From Diphasiastrum complanatum (taxonomy: Eukaryota; Streptophyta; Lycopodiopsida; Lycopodiales; Lycopodiaceae): a stretch of DNA of 64,000 nt. This document shows positions 12,401 through 23,800 of this stretch, in pieces (position 1 is the first letter of the stretch; each line of letters opens with the position of its first letter). The stretch lies in NCBI GenBank assembly GCA_029204225.1, contig CM055100.1, positions 49,893,083 through 49,957,082 on the forward strand, written 5' to 3'. The translations under genes and the position numbers were made by a program. The notes under the pieces are model-generated. The model made no database searches. It saw only the letters and a program-made list of their open reading frames with translations, and was not told the DNA's origin.

Positions 12401-14147
12401 AAACTTATTTCAAGGCGGCGTTTCAAAAAGGTCCACAAAACATTGGTCGGTTTTACTCTCGTATCTTGTTCTCTAATGCTACTGTCATTCTTGAATGTGT
12501 TAAGAACCATGATAGATCAAATCTTCCATTGTGAGTATCAAGGATTTGTGAGGAAGTACGATTTTCCTCGTTTGTGAGATCTAGATTTATATTTCCTTTG
12601 GAACTCGTCTTAGAATCAGATCAGATAATGGAACCAGCCTCTCAAGATTGTGTTTTAATTTTGAATTTTAAGAGAGTCAGACCTTTCATTGTCCAGTTTT
12701 TTAGGCCAAGCCTCCAACTTCTTTCGCAAATCAACTGAAGTCAATTTTTATAAGAAGAATCTCAGAAAGCATAAATTTATGTGTAAACGAGTGTTTCCTA
12801 GACGGTGTGTGATTTCAAGCTTCTTCATAAGGCTCAAAACAGCTTACAACTCAAGCTTCAGATCAGGTCGATTTGGATGTCAAAACTAGTAACCCATGAC
12901 TTGATTAAATAACAGTAGGAACAAACGGGCTGATTGGGTTGATGGTCTATCAACTTGGACACGAATGTTTCTCCAAAGTACTCAAGAATTTCTACTACCA
13001 ATTCTAGCTTTGTAAAGGTGAAGCAAGGGAGCAGAAATACAAGGTAACCACATGAAGGACTAGGTTAGCAAAAGACCTGAACATCAAGTCGCCAGTCTAA
13101 ACGTTGATACGAGGGAACATAGAGAATAGGAACAGAAACCATTGATCTGATCTCATGCGCTCTTTGTGAAAAAAATTCTGCTAAGGCCTGTCTTGAGGCA
13201 TCGTGAAAGCTAAGATCTGCCAGAAACTCGAGCATTTGGTCCTTGGACAAATTCAAACGAGCTGCTCTGACAAAGATGCTGGCTATCGTAGACACGGCCT
13301 GCTCAACCTCGTCTAGGGTAATCTGTAGGCGCTTTGCAGCAGCGCCATACCCTTTTATGCCACTTGGACCTTTCATTATAAGATTCACAGCCACTTTTGC
13401 AAAATCTTCGGCCACTGAAAACACGATTCAAAACAACGTCTGAGCCTATTACTTGCAAAACAAAACACCACGTCTCAACAACACATGAGGCTACAGAAAT
13501 AATGACAAGCCTATCCGTTGCAAAACAAGAAAAACATCACAACTCACAACAGAAGAGGTTAACTAGAAAATAATGACGAGCTATTAGTTGCAAAGCAAGA
13601 AAACGGAAGAGGCTAGATAGACAACGAAGAGTTACTTGTTGCAAACTAGGAAAAACACCATAACTCACAATTTTTCAATATCAATTAATGAGCAAGTAGT
13701 TTTCCTCAACGCTCTTAAGTACCCTTTTAGCTTTTACCAAGCTCCTCAGCGCTAGCGCTAAACAAACTGATCAGACAAATTGGCCAGTCGAAAGAAAAGC
13801 TCATACTAAAGATGGCTTTTGCAGATAAGCAGAGTGCAATTTTCATTAAACAATCACTATCTAGCTTCTCAATCTTCTCTTAGGAAATAAACATCTCCGA
13901 AGAAAATTTTCTATGATAAGTGCAACGACAGAGATATTACAAGTATTAGATCGATAAGAGCTACTACCAATGGTACGTTCTTATAGCATGTTATTGATTA
14001 AGAGACAGGAAGCTTCTGGCTGATATTAAAATCTTGTTGATATGAAAAATAATTAAGCAAGAAATCAAAGAATTCACCAAATGCATCCGCATGGCAAATG
14101 AAAGGTTTATCGTGTTCCTGTTGTTGCAGAAGCTTGACGAATGCCAT
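4193..14147 (-). CDS. COMMD2: COMM domain-containing protein 2 homologue (3 exons)
   Basis: COMMD proteins form the Commander complex, which supports endosomal cargo recycling; that role is known from animals, not shown here. Exon 1 is 14147-14078 (23 codons plus 1 nt), exon 2 is 13414-13077 and exon 3 is 4435-4193, ending in TGA. Both introns are GT-AG and the phases match (phase 1, then phase 0). The product is 216 aa; human COMMD2 is about 199. The N-terminal helical part ends near residue 120. The COMM domain starts at the YQRLDWRLDVQ block at the end of exon 2 and continues as IASRSL in exon 3, ending in the family-typical CRRVIRQFK tail. An AATAAA lies about 40 nt after the stop (4152-4147). 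Intron 2 is 8,641 bp and full of mobile DNA. Exon 1 was chosen by splice phase and by resemblance to the family N-terminus, so it is the least certain exon. Confidence 0.88.
4436..5431 (-). other. COMMD2 intron 2, 3' part, no other feature
   Basis: This is intronic sequence between the exon 3 acceptor (AG at 4437-4436) and the MITE. It is AT-rich. The only open frames are short and show no recognisable domain. Confidence 0.6.
5733..5790. repeat. (CT)n microsatellite
   Basis: About 58 bp of pure CT repeat inside the hAT-like element. Confidence 0.97.
5899..5968. repeat. (CT)n(CA)n compound microsatellite
   Basis: CT repeat to 5947, then CA repeat to about 5968. It is preceded by short tandem words such as TTGAATC(A/G)TTTTTCAACCAT. 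Confidence 0.95.
6857..7720 (-). pseudogene. Endonuclease/exonuclease/phosphatase domain, LINE-type remnant
   Basis: Read on the minus strand, the segment contains blocks of an endonuclease of the type that opens non-LTR retrotransposon polyproteins: GGVACLYKES, GDFNART (the DFN metal-binding motif, about 7460), PITGYGEYLLQL, YNGLACWPDS, then PHSGGHNVVDYLMGSP and LSDHSFLSFHL near the end. At least two in-frame stops (after PPESSS and after DGHLRI) break it, and no reverse transcriptase follows. It sits in COMMD2 intron 2, in the same orientation as the gene. The region 6215-6856 to its left holds no recognisable feature. Confidence 0.7.
7877..7981 (+). pseudogene. BED zinc-finger exon fragment (hAT-type)
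   Basis: An ATG at 7877 opens a 35-codon segment with an aromatic WDH block followed by KKWTCKYCGKPQ. This is the first half of a BED-type zinc finger (CxxC pair), as found at the start of hAT transposases and related host proteins. It ends at CAG followed by GTGATT, a plausible splice donor. The expected second half (GGxxRxKxH) was not found nearby. It lies antisense to COMMD2 inside intron 2. It could be a transposase remnant or a lost exon. Confidence 0.55.
9096..9146. repeat. (CT)n microsatellite
   Basis: Pure CT repeat in the left arm of the palindrome. Confidence 0.97.
9190..9285. repeat. ~52-bp tandem duplication
   Basis: Two copies of a unit containing AGCTATGGGTGTCGGAAAC lie side by side in the left arm (about 9190-9233 and 9244-9285). 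Confidence 0.8.
9414..9510. repeat. (GA)n microsatellite, two tracts
   Basis: Two GA tracts (9414-9478 and 9489-9510) are separated by GGTGTCTATG. They face the CT tract of the left arm. Confidence 0.96.
10404..13076 (-). other. COMMD2 intron 2, 5' part
   Basis: AT-rich intronic sequence between the palindrome and the splice donor (GT at 13076-13075). The small open frames at 11063-11251, 12338-12577 and 12689-12889 show no known domain, and I regard them as chance. Confidence 0.55.
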
Positions 14148-14173
14148 GAAATTAACAAGCAAACAAACGCAAA

Positions 14174-14281
14174 TCAAATGCTCGCCAATTTCCAGTTTTC
14201 AGCGACAACCGCCAGAAAAGTGCCTCCAAAAACAACGGATCGAACGCAGTCCTTCGTCGCTGCCATCCCCATGCTCGACAT
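14174..14281 (-). promoter_or_regulatory. Candidate upstream ORF of COMMD2
   Basis: A 35-codon frame starting MSSMGMAATKDC (ATG at 14281) ends 26 nt before the proposed COMMD2 start at 14147. If the mRNA begins upstream of 14281, this uORF would be translated first and could lower COMMD2 output. The transcription start is not known, so this is inference. Confidence 0.35.
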
Positions 14282-15263
14282 CTTCGGTTTGCGTACGTTA
14301 GAAGTGCCACATGCGCACGTCCTAACAACGCATCCGGACATTGGGATGCGCATCCTTGTCTAATAAGAAGTGAGCGTCCAAGGCCCGGCTGCCTTATGTA
14401 ATACTTGTTTATTGAGATTTTTTTCACATTTATGTTTGTTGAATATGGGTAGATGTCATTTTTTGTCGCATCTTCATGTAAAACCTCGTGATGTAATTGA
14501 CGTTGCCAAAATATTAGTTGATGTGGCACACTCTCATTCGTCGAGAGAAGACCTCTTACACAAATGATGTGTCGTTCAGTGATTGGTCGATTTTGCCTTA
14601 TATTGGTTAGCAAGCTTCAGCACTCCTGCGACTCAAGCTTGCTATGCGTTGTAGCAAGTAAGTAGTCACCTTTTTTTTCTTTTTGGTATTATGATCAACC
14701 CGTGGCATCAAAGAGAATATAACTCAAGTGGGAGCTCCCAACTTAAGCACTCTCTACACCAACTCACCACGTGTGGAAAGATAAGTGATAACTTTCTGAA
14801 AAGATTCAAATTAAATGCATTCTTATGAGGAGAGGATTGGTTGTAAAAGACAAGAACATGTCAATTTTGTGGATGTCACTCTGTTTCAATTTTCACAGAC
14901 AAGCTAAGCATACAGTAAAGAGATTTCTTTTATGTTTTTTTAAACCAATCATGTTTGTTATGTTGAGTTTTAGTTTGTATGAATATTGTATAGGTAATAT
15001 TTTCTTTGGTGTATAAAGTAATAAATGGGTGAGTGATCGCTCCAACAATAGTATGTGACTCTATGTAGTCATTTTGGGTTGTATAAATTTAACTAGATAT
15101 GGTCTAGCTACTTTCTACACAAGATTTTTGATATAATAGTAATTATTTGTTCGAACCCATGTTCGTTCATAAATGTTGTAAGATTGTTTGCATGGTTGTT
15201 GTAGTTAGTCTCCTAGAATCGTTGTTGGCATATTTATGGGCATATTTTGTAAGATATCATCAA

Positions 15264-15265
<2 letters not shown>
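14282..15265. other. Intergenic, upstream of COMMD2
   Basis: Probable COMMD2 promoter side followed by AT-rich intergenic DNA. Open frames here have no recognisable domain. Confidence 0.5.

Positions 15266-15341
<76 letters not shown>
15266..15341. repeat. (AT)n(GA)n compound microsatellite
   Basis: An AT repeat at 15266-15310 is followed directly by a GA repeat at 15311-15341. Confidence 0.97.
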
Positions 15342-15343
<2 letters not shown>

Positions 15344-15709
15344 CAAATACAATCGCATAATCTAGTTTGATTGTGTATTGAAAAAACCTTTGATTATATT
15401 GTGTATGTTATATTTTGTACATATTGATTATGGTCATAGTACATGATTGTCTCAAAGAAATAATGAGATTGAATTGCCTGATTGTAATATAAGTTGTCTT
15501 GCTAATGTCAATTATATAGGGTACGATGTTATTGACGTTTTTATGTTGTATGCAGATAAAAAGGTTTTCAGTTAATTGCCTCCTCCTATGTATCTACTTG
15601 GTTGTGTGCCTGTTTAGGTTGTCTGATTTACCTAAATCTAAACCCCACATTTATATTTACATTATGTTATGTTAGTGGATTGTCCATTGACGTAACTACA
15701 TAATGCTTT

Positions 15710-16850
15710 AGGCATAAATCTTTTCCACCTAATGCATGAAATTATTTTGCATCAAACGAATTACTACTATCATGCTAATTTAAATTATAGATTGTTGAAT
15801 GTTATTGGCCTTCTATTTTTATGAATTCAAAATTTATGAAATTCTCTTAGACAAAAAATTACATCACATATGGTTTGGATTTTCCACCAACAAGACTACA
15901 ATATTTCATGCATTAGAGTTTTCCACCTAATGCAAAAAAGTTCTTTTGTATGAAAAGAGTTATTATTGTCTTGCTAATGTTAATTATAAATTGTTGGTTG
16001 TTATCTTTTCAAAGATTTTTTAAATGACTCAAAATATGTTGTCTGATTTTCCACCAACAAAACTATTTTATCCATAAAAAATACTATGTCATGATTATCA
16101 ACATACATACATTAAGTACATAAAGCACCTAGATACAAATCTCAAATTCTATATAACAAACATAGGCTATAACACAATGCAAATACAATTTATAAGTAAT
16201 AATCTTAAATAGTCTAATTTTGAATAAAAGAATACATGAACTCAAACAATGGTAGGAAAGCATCATGGACAAATTATAAGCGATTCTTCAATATTATGCT
16301 TTGAAAACACCATATGCAAAACAGATTAGAAATGTTTCTAACAACAAACTGGGACTTCGCAATATTGTATACATCAAGATTCACTACCTAATACATGGAA
16401 GAGACTATTTTGCATCAGAAGATGTACTATCGTAATGCTAGTTACATTTCTAGATTGCTCAAATTATTGGTTATCAATAATTTGGTCAATTCAAAGTTTA
16501 TGAAATTTGTTTAGACAACTAAAATTACAGCACATAATAAAATTGGATTCTCCACCAGCAAGACTACACTATTTTGTGTAGTAAGCTTTTCCACTTGATG
16601 ATGAATGAAAGAAGTTCTTTTGGATGAAAAGAATTAGTATTCCAAATGTCAATTGAAAATTCTTTAATGTTATTGATTTTTCATCTTTTGGATGATTCTA
16701 GATTTGAAAAATGTGTTTAAATGACTTAATTATTTTAACTATGCAATATTTTGTGCATTAGGATTTTTTGCTAATGAGGGAATCTTTTCAATAATAAAGT
16801 TATTGGTATTCCAATATTTATATATGAATGAAAATTTCAAACGTATTCAA
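15710..16850. repeat. Diverged ~195-bp tandem array
   Basis: A unit with words TTTTCCACCTAATGCA, TTTTGCATCA/TTTTGTATGAAAAG, GCTAATTTAAATTATAGATTG and TTTTCCACCAACAAGACTAC recurs near 15720, 15912, 16380, 16578 and, weaker, 16760. Spacing is roughly 180-200 bp, with one degenerate gap. The sequence is AT-rich and non-coding. The copies are old and diverged. It could be a small satellite or the interior of a tandemly repeated element. Confidence 0.65.
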
Positions 16851-17320
16851 AATAAGAGTCATTAGATTATAGCACTAATTGCTACACTAGGTATGTGCCA
16901 AAAAACTATATACATTGTTGTCATATTAGCGCCAATTTAATAATACACTTTCATGAAAGCAAATATTACAACAATTCTATCTCTACTTTAATATAGAATG
17001 AATGGTTAATACATCCAACAACGATAACAAAACATGTCCGTACATAAGTGGTTATCACTAGAGTAATTATGCGATGTCAAAAAAAATTCAGGGTTAATAT
17101 CATATCTCAAGGCAGCACACTCGATTTGTTCATCATTTGAATGAAGTTATGTTTAGATTCTTACACATCAATGGCATACTCTTCGCTCCTTTTCTTTTTT
17201 TGGCTCAATGATGGTAAACTTTTAAAATTTGACCTTTATGGATTTTATGGAGCTATATTCCCAATCATATGCATGGAAAATGCATAAAACTAGGTGACAA
17301 CTAGGTAAATGTATTCATAC

Positions 17321-18104
17321 CATAGTTGTCCAGAAAAAAAACGTTTCCAAAAATGCGTTTCTGGGCAAAAATGTTTCTAGAAACACGTTCCTCATAAACA
17401 CGTTTCTGGGCCAAAAGCGTGCCAAAAAAAAAACATATGCAAGAGGATAGATGGAGGGTGGGTGGGCAGCTTGACTTAAACTCTGGAACTGACATGCTAA
17501 CCATCAGGTACGCTTTTTGATTATCTTAAAGGGTGGGGCAAAACCTACTGGGAATTTCTGAACAAATTCACTGATATTTTTCTGTTTCACAGCACCAGCT
17601 AAGCATTGGAAAGAAAGAGAACAGCCTTGTACATGTCAACATGAAGGTTCTTTGAAGTTTAACAATTCTTTAGCATCAAAGATTCGAATCTCCTATTTCA
17701 TATTCAGAAAAGTAGAATAGGTACTATGCGGCTGGTTTGTGTGCAATTCAAGTTTATGTTAACTTTTTTGGGTCTATCAAAATGTTCAGGGAAAACTAAT
17801 TTCTGATATATGCAAAAACTACCTTGGCATAGTAACTGCTCATTATCGATGCAGTGATTTGACAAGAAATGGAACACATAACATAGAAAACTTTTAACCT
17901 TGATAGAATCCAACAGGCATTGTTTCCCCCAAATTGGACCACATTGTACCCGAAACATTCGGCCACCTACATAAATGAACTGCCCTTAATAAATGCTTTA
18001 ATTTGATACCCATATTGCCCACACACACAAAAAACGTTTCTGAGAAATGCTCTCCCATTTCATAAACGCGTTTCTAAACGTGTTTCTAGAAACGTGGTGC
18101 AACT
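17321..18104. mobile_element. hAT-like element with AAACGCGTTT-type palindromes
   Basis: The left end is CATAGTTG at 17321, followed by several GTTTC/GAAAC words (17340-17412). The right end has a mirrored cluster (AAACGCGTTTC and TCTAGAAAC words, 18036-18095) leading to TGCAACT. A CATAC word before the left end (17316-17320) recurs just after the right end, a possible eroded target duplication. A 20-bp block TGATACCCATATTGCCCACA near 18005 occurs in reverse orientation in the element at 5440-6206. No transposase is encoded. Confidence 0.7.
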
Positions 18105-18831
18105 CATACACAAGCCATTCCTTGAAGACGAATACAAGGTTGATAGAAAGAATCAATTATTTCAAGGGTGATGGGAAAATCGATTGACATTAAGGGTTCA
18201 ATTATTTTCTCTCTTAATTGATTTGATTAGAGACATTGCAATTAATAATCACAACTAAAGGCCAATCAACACCCTTTCTTGGCCAAAATCTATGAAGTTA
18301 TATAAACGTTAGAAGCGAACGTAGATTAATAGCTAATGATTAATCGTCATTACTAGTATTTGACAAATGGTCCACTACATACTCCCAATTGCCTTTTTAA
18401 CCATATAAAATGCAACATCAATAAGTATACCTAGAGAAGCTTAAAAGATTGAAACTAGATTAGCGTCCTACAAAAAGATAGCTTATAAATTGTTACAAAG
18501 GGAGAGATCTCGAACTTGCCTATTTATTTTCACAGCAATGACGAATTTCAAATCAAGTCACAAAAACTATATAGAAAAATCTTGGCATGAACATCCTTCT
18601 CAAAAACCCCTTAAATTTGAAGCTTCACCTTGCAAAAGTTTGCATGGAGTAATATTTAGCATGCTGAAATAATTGTGAGAATTTGGGAGAACGAAATGCA
18701 CCTAAGCACAAAAGTTGAGGCCAAATTTTTACAATAATCATGGAGTCAAAAAGCACCTAAACTACATAGGTCACCAAACATTGTGGTCTAGATCATCACT
18801 AGCTAAGAAATAGCAGGAAACTTGATGACCT

Positions 18832-20040
18832 TCATTTAGGTCCAAAAAGATATCCTAGAGATGAGCCTCCACCAGGGGCAGAGTGCACTTTTGTTGAAGG
18901 ACGATCCTGCATGCATAACAGATGGTTAAAGAAATGGTGCCAAATGTGATTCTTTATGGGAATTTCTTGAATATAAAGATTTAGGAACTGCTCAACAAGC
19001 ATGTGTTGCAAACTGTGACCTGAATATTCATGAAGTTAACTGAGACTTGCTATTATGTATGAATAGAGGGGAACACATGAACCTTAGATACCAGCAGATC
19101 CGATGATCAAAAGTTGTAAGTGCATGCCCTATCTGCTGTAATTAACGTGTAGCTTTTTTGGAGTTACTGAGAGAATACAATCAATTTAATGGCTACAAAA
19201 GAGGAGTTAATTCTTGGGAAAGCTTGTGGAAAAAGCTTTCATCGCTTGTTTTGCAAGTGAAGGTGTTAAGCCGATAGCCTTGTAGTGATTCCAACCACTA
19301 GCTAACCTTTATTCAAACTGGAGAGTTCCGATCCACTTCTAAGAACTGAACAAATTCATGAACAGACAGAACAAAAATCAAGCCAGAAAATCAAAGATAA
19401 AGCTCTAGTTCGTTGCAAAACCCGCATGATCTCATAGCTATTCAAGCAAAAACTTCTATTAAGTTGGAAATATTTTCATATTCTCTTTAAAACCGTATGA
19501 AAAACACAAAAGCAACTAATCTTCCATCCCTCGCTTCCTATAATGCTGTAATTAGTGCATTTTATCACTTGTACTAACATAATTTGACACCAAATGTCAT
19601 GTTATATATATGGGGGTAAAATATCTATAAGGAATGTTAATGATCTCTGGCTAGAAAGATAGGTAGTCAGTGCTTCAACCGATTTGCTGCCTATTATAGA
19701 GAATCTCAGAAGGAAAAGGGACGTGCGTTCAACTTACAGTGATGAAGTTGCCTGTATTTTGGCCTTCGGCGCGATGATAGTTATTGAAGCTTCTTCCGAG
19801 ACTTAAATCTGATTCAGCAGCGGTGCTAGTCTCCACCTTTTTAACACCCGTAGAAACCGAGCCATCCACTGGTGATTCTTTTCTGCACAGTCCCGCAGGA
19901 GGCAGGTCCTCCGGAGGCTGAGATTGATGCGGCAGCGTAACAGGGGCCCTAGCTGCTGATGCCGTTTTAGGTTCCTCATTAGATTTGAATAGATATCCCA
20001 ACGAGCTTTGCCCTCCACCGCTACTCACTCCACGCCCCAT
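18832..20040 (-). CDS. SP1L: SPIRAL1-like microtubule-localized protein (2 exons)
   Basis: Plant SPIRAL1 proteins bind cortical microtubules and help keep cell expansion straight; this is known for the family. Exon 1 is 20040-19738 (101 codons from MGRGVSS) and exon 2 is 18906-18832 (24 codons plus TGA), giving 125 aa, a normal family length. The donor ACT|GTAAGT and the acceptor TGCAG are canonical; the phase is 0. The signature is present at both ends: GGGQSSLGYLF near residues 8-18, and STKVHSAPGGGSSLGYLFG at the C-terminus. NNYHRAEGQNTGNFIT lies just before the junction. The middle is low-complexity and Pro/Ser-rich. The start is fixed by the conserved MGRG. The intron is 831 bp. No defect is visible, so this looks like a working host gene. 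Confidence 0.95.
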
Positions 20041-20119
20041 ATCCGCCTGGTGAGTTTTGTCTAGTCCTCCGCTACACTTAAAAGCCTACGCAAAAACATA
20101 ATATAAGCACTGCTTGCCG

Positions 20120-20440
20120 CATGTGGAAACGAAAAGAAATTTAAAAGCTTAAATCGCAGAAAAGGACTCTGTAAAGTCTTGAAAGACTGGTAACTTTTGC
20201 AAATGCCGTTGAAAAACGTCTAATAAAAGCAGGAGAAGCTTGAGCTTATGGAAACAAAAGCATCCGGAACGTTCAAAAGCCACTGCTGGCAGCCTGGGGA
20301 AGCAGATCGAAATATTTCAAGCTTAAATCGAAGGAGGACTCTAGAAAGTGTTCAAATATTGAAAAGTTTTTGCAAATGCTGTTAATAAACGTCTAGCAAA
20401 AGCAGGAGAAGCTTAATATGACGGAAGCAAATGCAGCACA
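20120..20440. repeat. ~180-bp tandem duplication upstream of SP1L
   Basis: The segment around 20145-20245 (AGCTTAAATCG, GGACTCT, TTTTTGCAAATGC, AAACGTCTA, AAAGCAGGAGAAGCTT) is repeated, diverged, at about 20320-20420. It lies in the SP1L 5' UTR or 5' UTR intron region. Confidence 0.75.
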
Positions 20441-20614
20441 AGCTTAACTTGCAAAAAACGCATCTAGATAGCAGTAAACAGAGTGGAAACCTCATAATGA
20501 AAACAAAACCGCTGGGATTCAATCGCTGCCACATGCAAAAGGTTCTAAGATGTTACATCCAAGAGTTCTTTCATATAAACTACTGCATTATAACAACGAA
20601 TCAGAGAGAATGAT

Positions 20615-20705
20615 ACCTACCTTTCGAAACGAAACGAAGCAGAAAGCGTAATGCTTACCTTTTGAAACGAAGAAGAAAGCATAATACTTACCTTTTGAAA
20701 ATCTG
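20615..20705 (-). promoter_or_regulatory. Three tandem splice-donor-like units, SP1L 5' region
   Basis: On the minus strand a ~32-bp unit made of GCTTTCT(T/G)CTTCGTTTC and AAAAGGTAAG occurs almost three times, giving donor-like sites AAAAG|GTAAGT, AAAAG|GTAAGC and GAAAG|GTAGGT. If SP1L has a leader intron, these could be alternative donors. This is inference; the transcript start is unknown. Confidence 0.4.
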
Positions 20706-20870
20706 CAGTTGGAATTTACACAAACGGAGCAGCGACCACAGAATCTGAAAGAAATGTAGACAGATCTACAACGCTAACAATTGAAAGCCAAATGCGATAA
20801 TTATTATTGAAGATGACGCATCGACGAAGGAAGCATGAAGCATGGATCGTAAAGATAACAACTCTCTAGT

Positions 20871-23800
20871 ACTGTGCCACTTTCCCTCCGCGCTTTGCAG
20901 ATCGGGGGTAGCTCAATGGTTCTTAGTAGCACGACATCTATCACGCGCACCCACTTGGATGCTTGCCACGCGTCAAAACAACCACTTGGAGGCTTTGGAA
21001 GGGTTAATTTGCTAAACGTGGCAAGATCTAAATGCTCCTGTAAATATCCAACGGTGGAGGACTTAAAATCGTAGCGTGCTGAAAAGATGCTGGGCTAGCA
21101 ACTATACTCCATTATTGTTATTATTATTTATTAATGTTGGTGCTTCATTTTTCTGCGGAATGGAGAACATGACGCCTTAAGGTCTATAGCAAGCTGGCCG
21201 GCCCTTAATAATAGGGCTGTTCCACTAATTTTTTAGTGCATACCTTGAATCGGTCCCAAAGGATCGACATCAATTCACTATTGTCCAAAAAGGTAGCGGA
21301 TAATGGCCTTAAAAGTGGCAACAACACTCTTCACAACTCCAAAGGGCATGCATCGGATCTTCACGGGCCTAAACGGCACACGTCACATCCATAGATCACT
21401 CTTGAAAGCTTCAACTAATAACACATAGGAACTTGGGTGGGCAAGCCCAAAGGCCAACATCTCATCCATTGGGCTTCAAATCCTTGATTGGGTACAGATT
21501 TGCATAGGCAGAGGCATAATGCTTCGTGGTTTCCAAGAGAAGGCTCAAATCTGGGACCAAAAAAACTTTGGATGCCAAGCGGGAGAGCCATAATGACATC
21601 ATCAATATGGTGCTTATTATAACCTACTATCTGTTAGGATAATTTATTTCAATGGCAAGCCTCCACCCCTTTTGGTTCTTTGTCATCCTCCTCACCGTCA
21701 CATCTAGATCTATGGAGGGTATGAACTGACAACACTAGGCCTACCATCCCAAATAGCATCACGCATGTCCTTACTGCATAAGTTGATCTCACTACATAAG
21801 ATCCTTGATGATATGTGATTTGTAATGGCTTCTGGCTTGGAATGATGTATAGCTCATAAGGCTCTCTAAGTCTTGAAGTTCTAGCAATTTAGGAGCAAGA
21901 TCATTTGTTGGCCTTGCCTTGCAAAGGCAAAGGCAATACTATGTGTTGAGGTTGGTCAGCAAAACTCCCGATAAGCAAAACCAATTACTTTACGAGATAT
22001 GCCTGTGAGATCCATAGGACTCAATCAAATACTGGAGTAAAGAGATTTAGATTTCAAAACACTGATCTAAACTCAACTCAATCAATAGGCTTGAAGTTAT
22101 ACACTCATAATAACTAAGTATCTGTTTATGATTCGTCTTAGATTCTTATGATTCGTCAATCATAATTCATTGGAATCTAATCCCATACTTAATCGTTAAA
22201 GAACATTGGAGTGTATGTCCAAACCAACCTCAGCTGAATTTCAAAAATTTAGTTTTACCATTCTTGGTATCATTACGATTCAATATCCAATCGAGCGCTC
22301 AGGGATACAATCACTAAAATTGAGTCTATTTCTCAACTGGGAAATACACACTCAAGAATTATGTATATCCTATGCACACAATTTTCTTCAATGAATGACT
22401 CATAAATCATGTGCCTTACAAGCAATACACACAAAACAAACAGTTTCTGGTGAATTCTCTTCACATTGTCCGTTTTACCAATTAACTTCCACAGGAGTAA
22501 ACCACCTACTCAAGTTATTTGCCAATGATTTAGAAATCTCAAATGTCTAGGTGCAAATCTTAATTGTACATGTACAACACCACATTTAGATCCATATCCA
22601 ATCCACTTTCAAGTTAACCAATAAGTCTTTCACAGAAAGATCCGTTAACTCTGCAAATATCTGTATCAACAATACTTGTTCATATGTCTATGTTAACCAC
22701 CAAATAACCCTAGTAACCAAGAATACATAGTAGATCCATACAAGATTACATGTGCACATATGAGAATAAACTCACTATGACTTAGTACATAAGTATAAGT
22801 TTTCCAACCCACTTACCTCTTGCCACCAAATCACTTAATCAACCCCCTCACATATCCTAGTACCCCAACCAAGATCATGTTGATTCTATACAGACACTCA
22901 TTATCAAAATTACTTCTATCCCTAACAACTAGGATTAGTAACTTCTGATCTTACTCAGTACTACTTATAATATTTCCAATTTCAATCCTTCTCTAGTTCT
23001 AGATTGTTCCACATAATCCCTAGAGAAAAAATTTCTCAACTATGTGCAACTGATAGGTCCTAATAATAGAACCTTACTCATCACTTCACCCCTCCTTTTA
23101 AAGGAAATTTCCAATTTCTTATAAGAGTTTTCAAGAAAGATGACAAATGAGAATATCAGAATCGTGAAAGGTCAATAATAAGTGCCTTCCAAATAGGATT
23201 TACTCTATTATACACATGACTTTTCTTCTAACTATAGTAACTATCATCTATTTGAGCTCTATCTATGCATAAGAGACAATTTGGGATTAAGAAATTGAAA
23301 TACAAACATCTTGGAACATTCCAAATTCCAAGCCTTATCCGAGTAGTAATTTACATGATTATATACAGTCCTTCAGAAAAGAAATTCCCATGCTGGAAGG
23401 ATCATATGAATTTTAGTCTGAGGTCTATATTCAAGAAATTTAAAAGAATAAGATTCATTCAAAAGGTGAGAAATAGCTTTTAAGGATTTTCGATTTGGAA
23501 CTTATGAATACCATTTAGGGATCCAGATCTATATCTCATAACCTCTCCAAAGGTTTCAACCGTTAGCATTACAATTACTATAATTACTAACCACTGGTCT
23601 ACAAATCATTCTTGCACAAGAATTCACCTTTGAAATCACTGATGTCCCATACATCAATTTTCTCTCCAAGAAAGTTATTTGCTTCTATATATGATCATCA
23701 GAAAATCAAAAAGATTATCTGACCATCCATCCGAACATAGGATCCGATCTTCAACCATTTCCAAAAAATACCTCCTACCATTGAATTCTCCCTTGTTCCT

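Noticed and set aside
14152-14613. 153-codon minus-strand frame over COMMD2 exon 1
   Set aside because: It is in a different frame from the exon supported by COMMD2 similarity and splice phase, and has no recognisable domain.
20900-20970. tRNA-like start (GGGGGTAGCTCAATGG)
   Set aside because: It resembles a tRNA A box, but no B box, acceptor pairing or cloverleaf follows.
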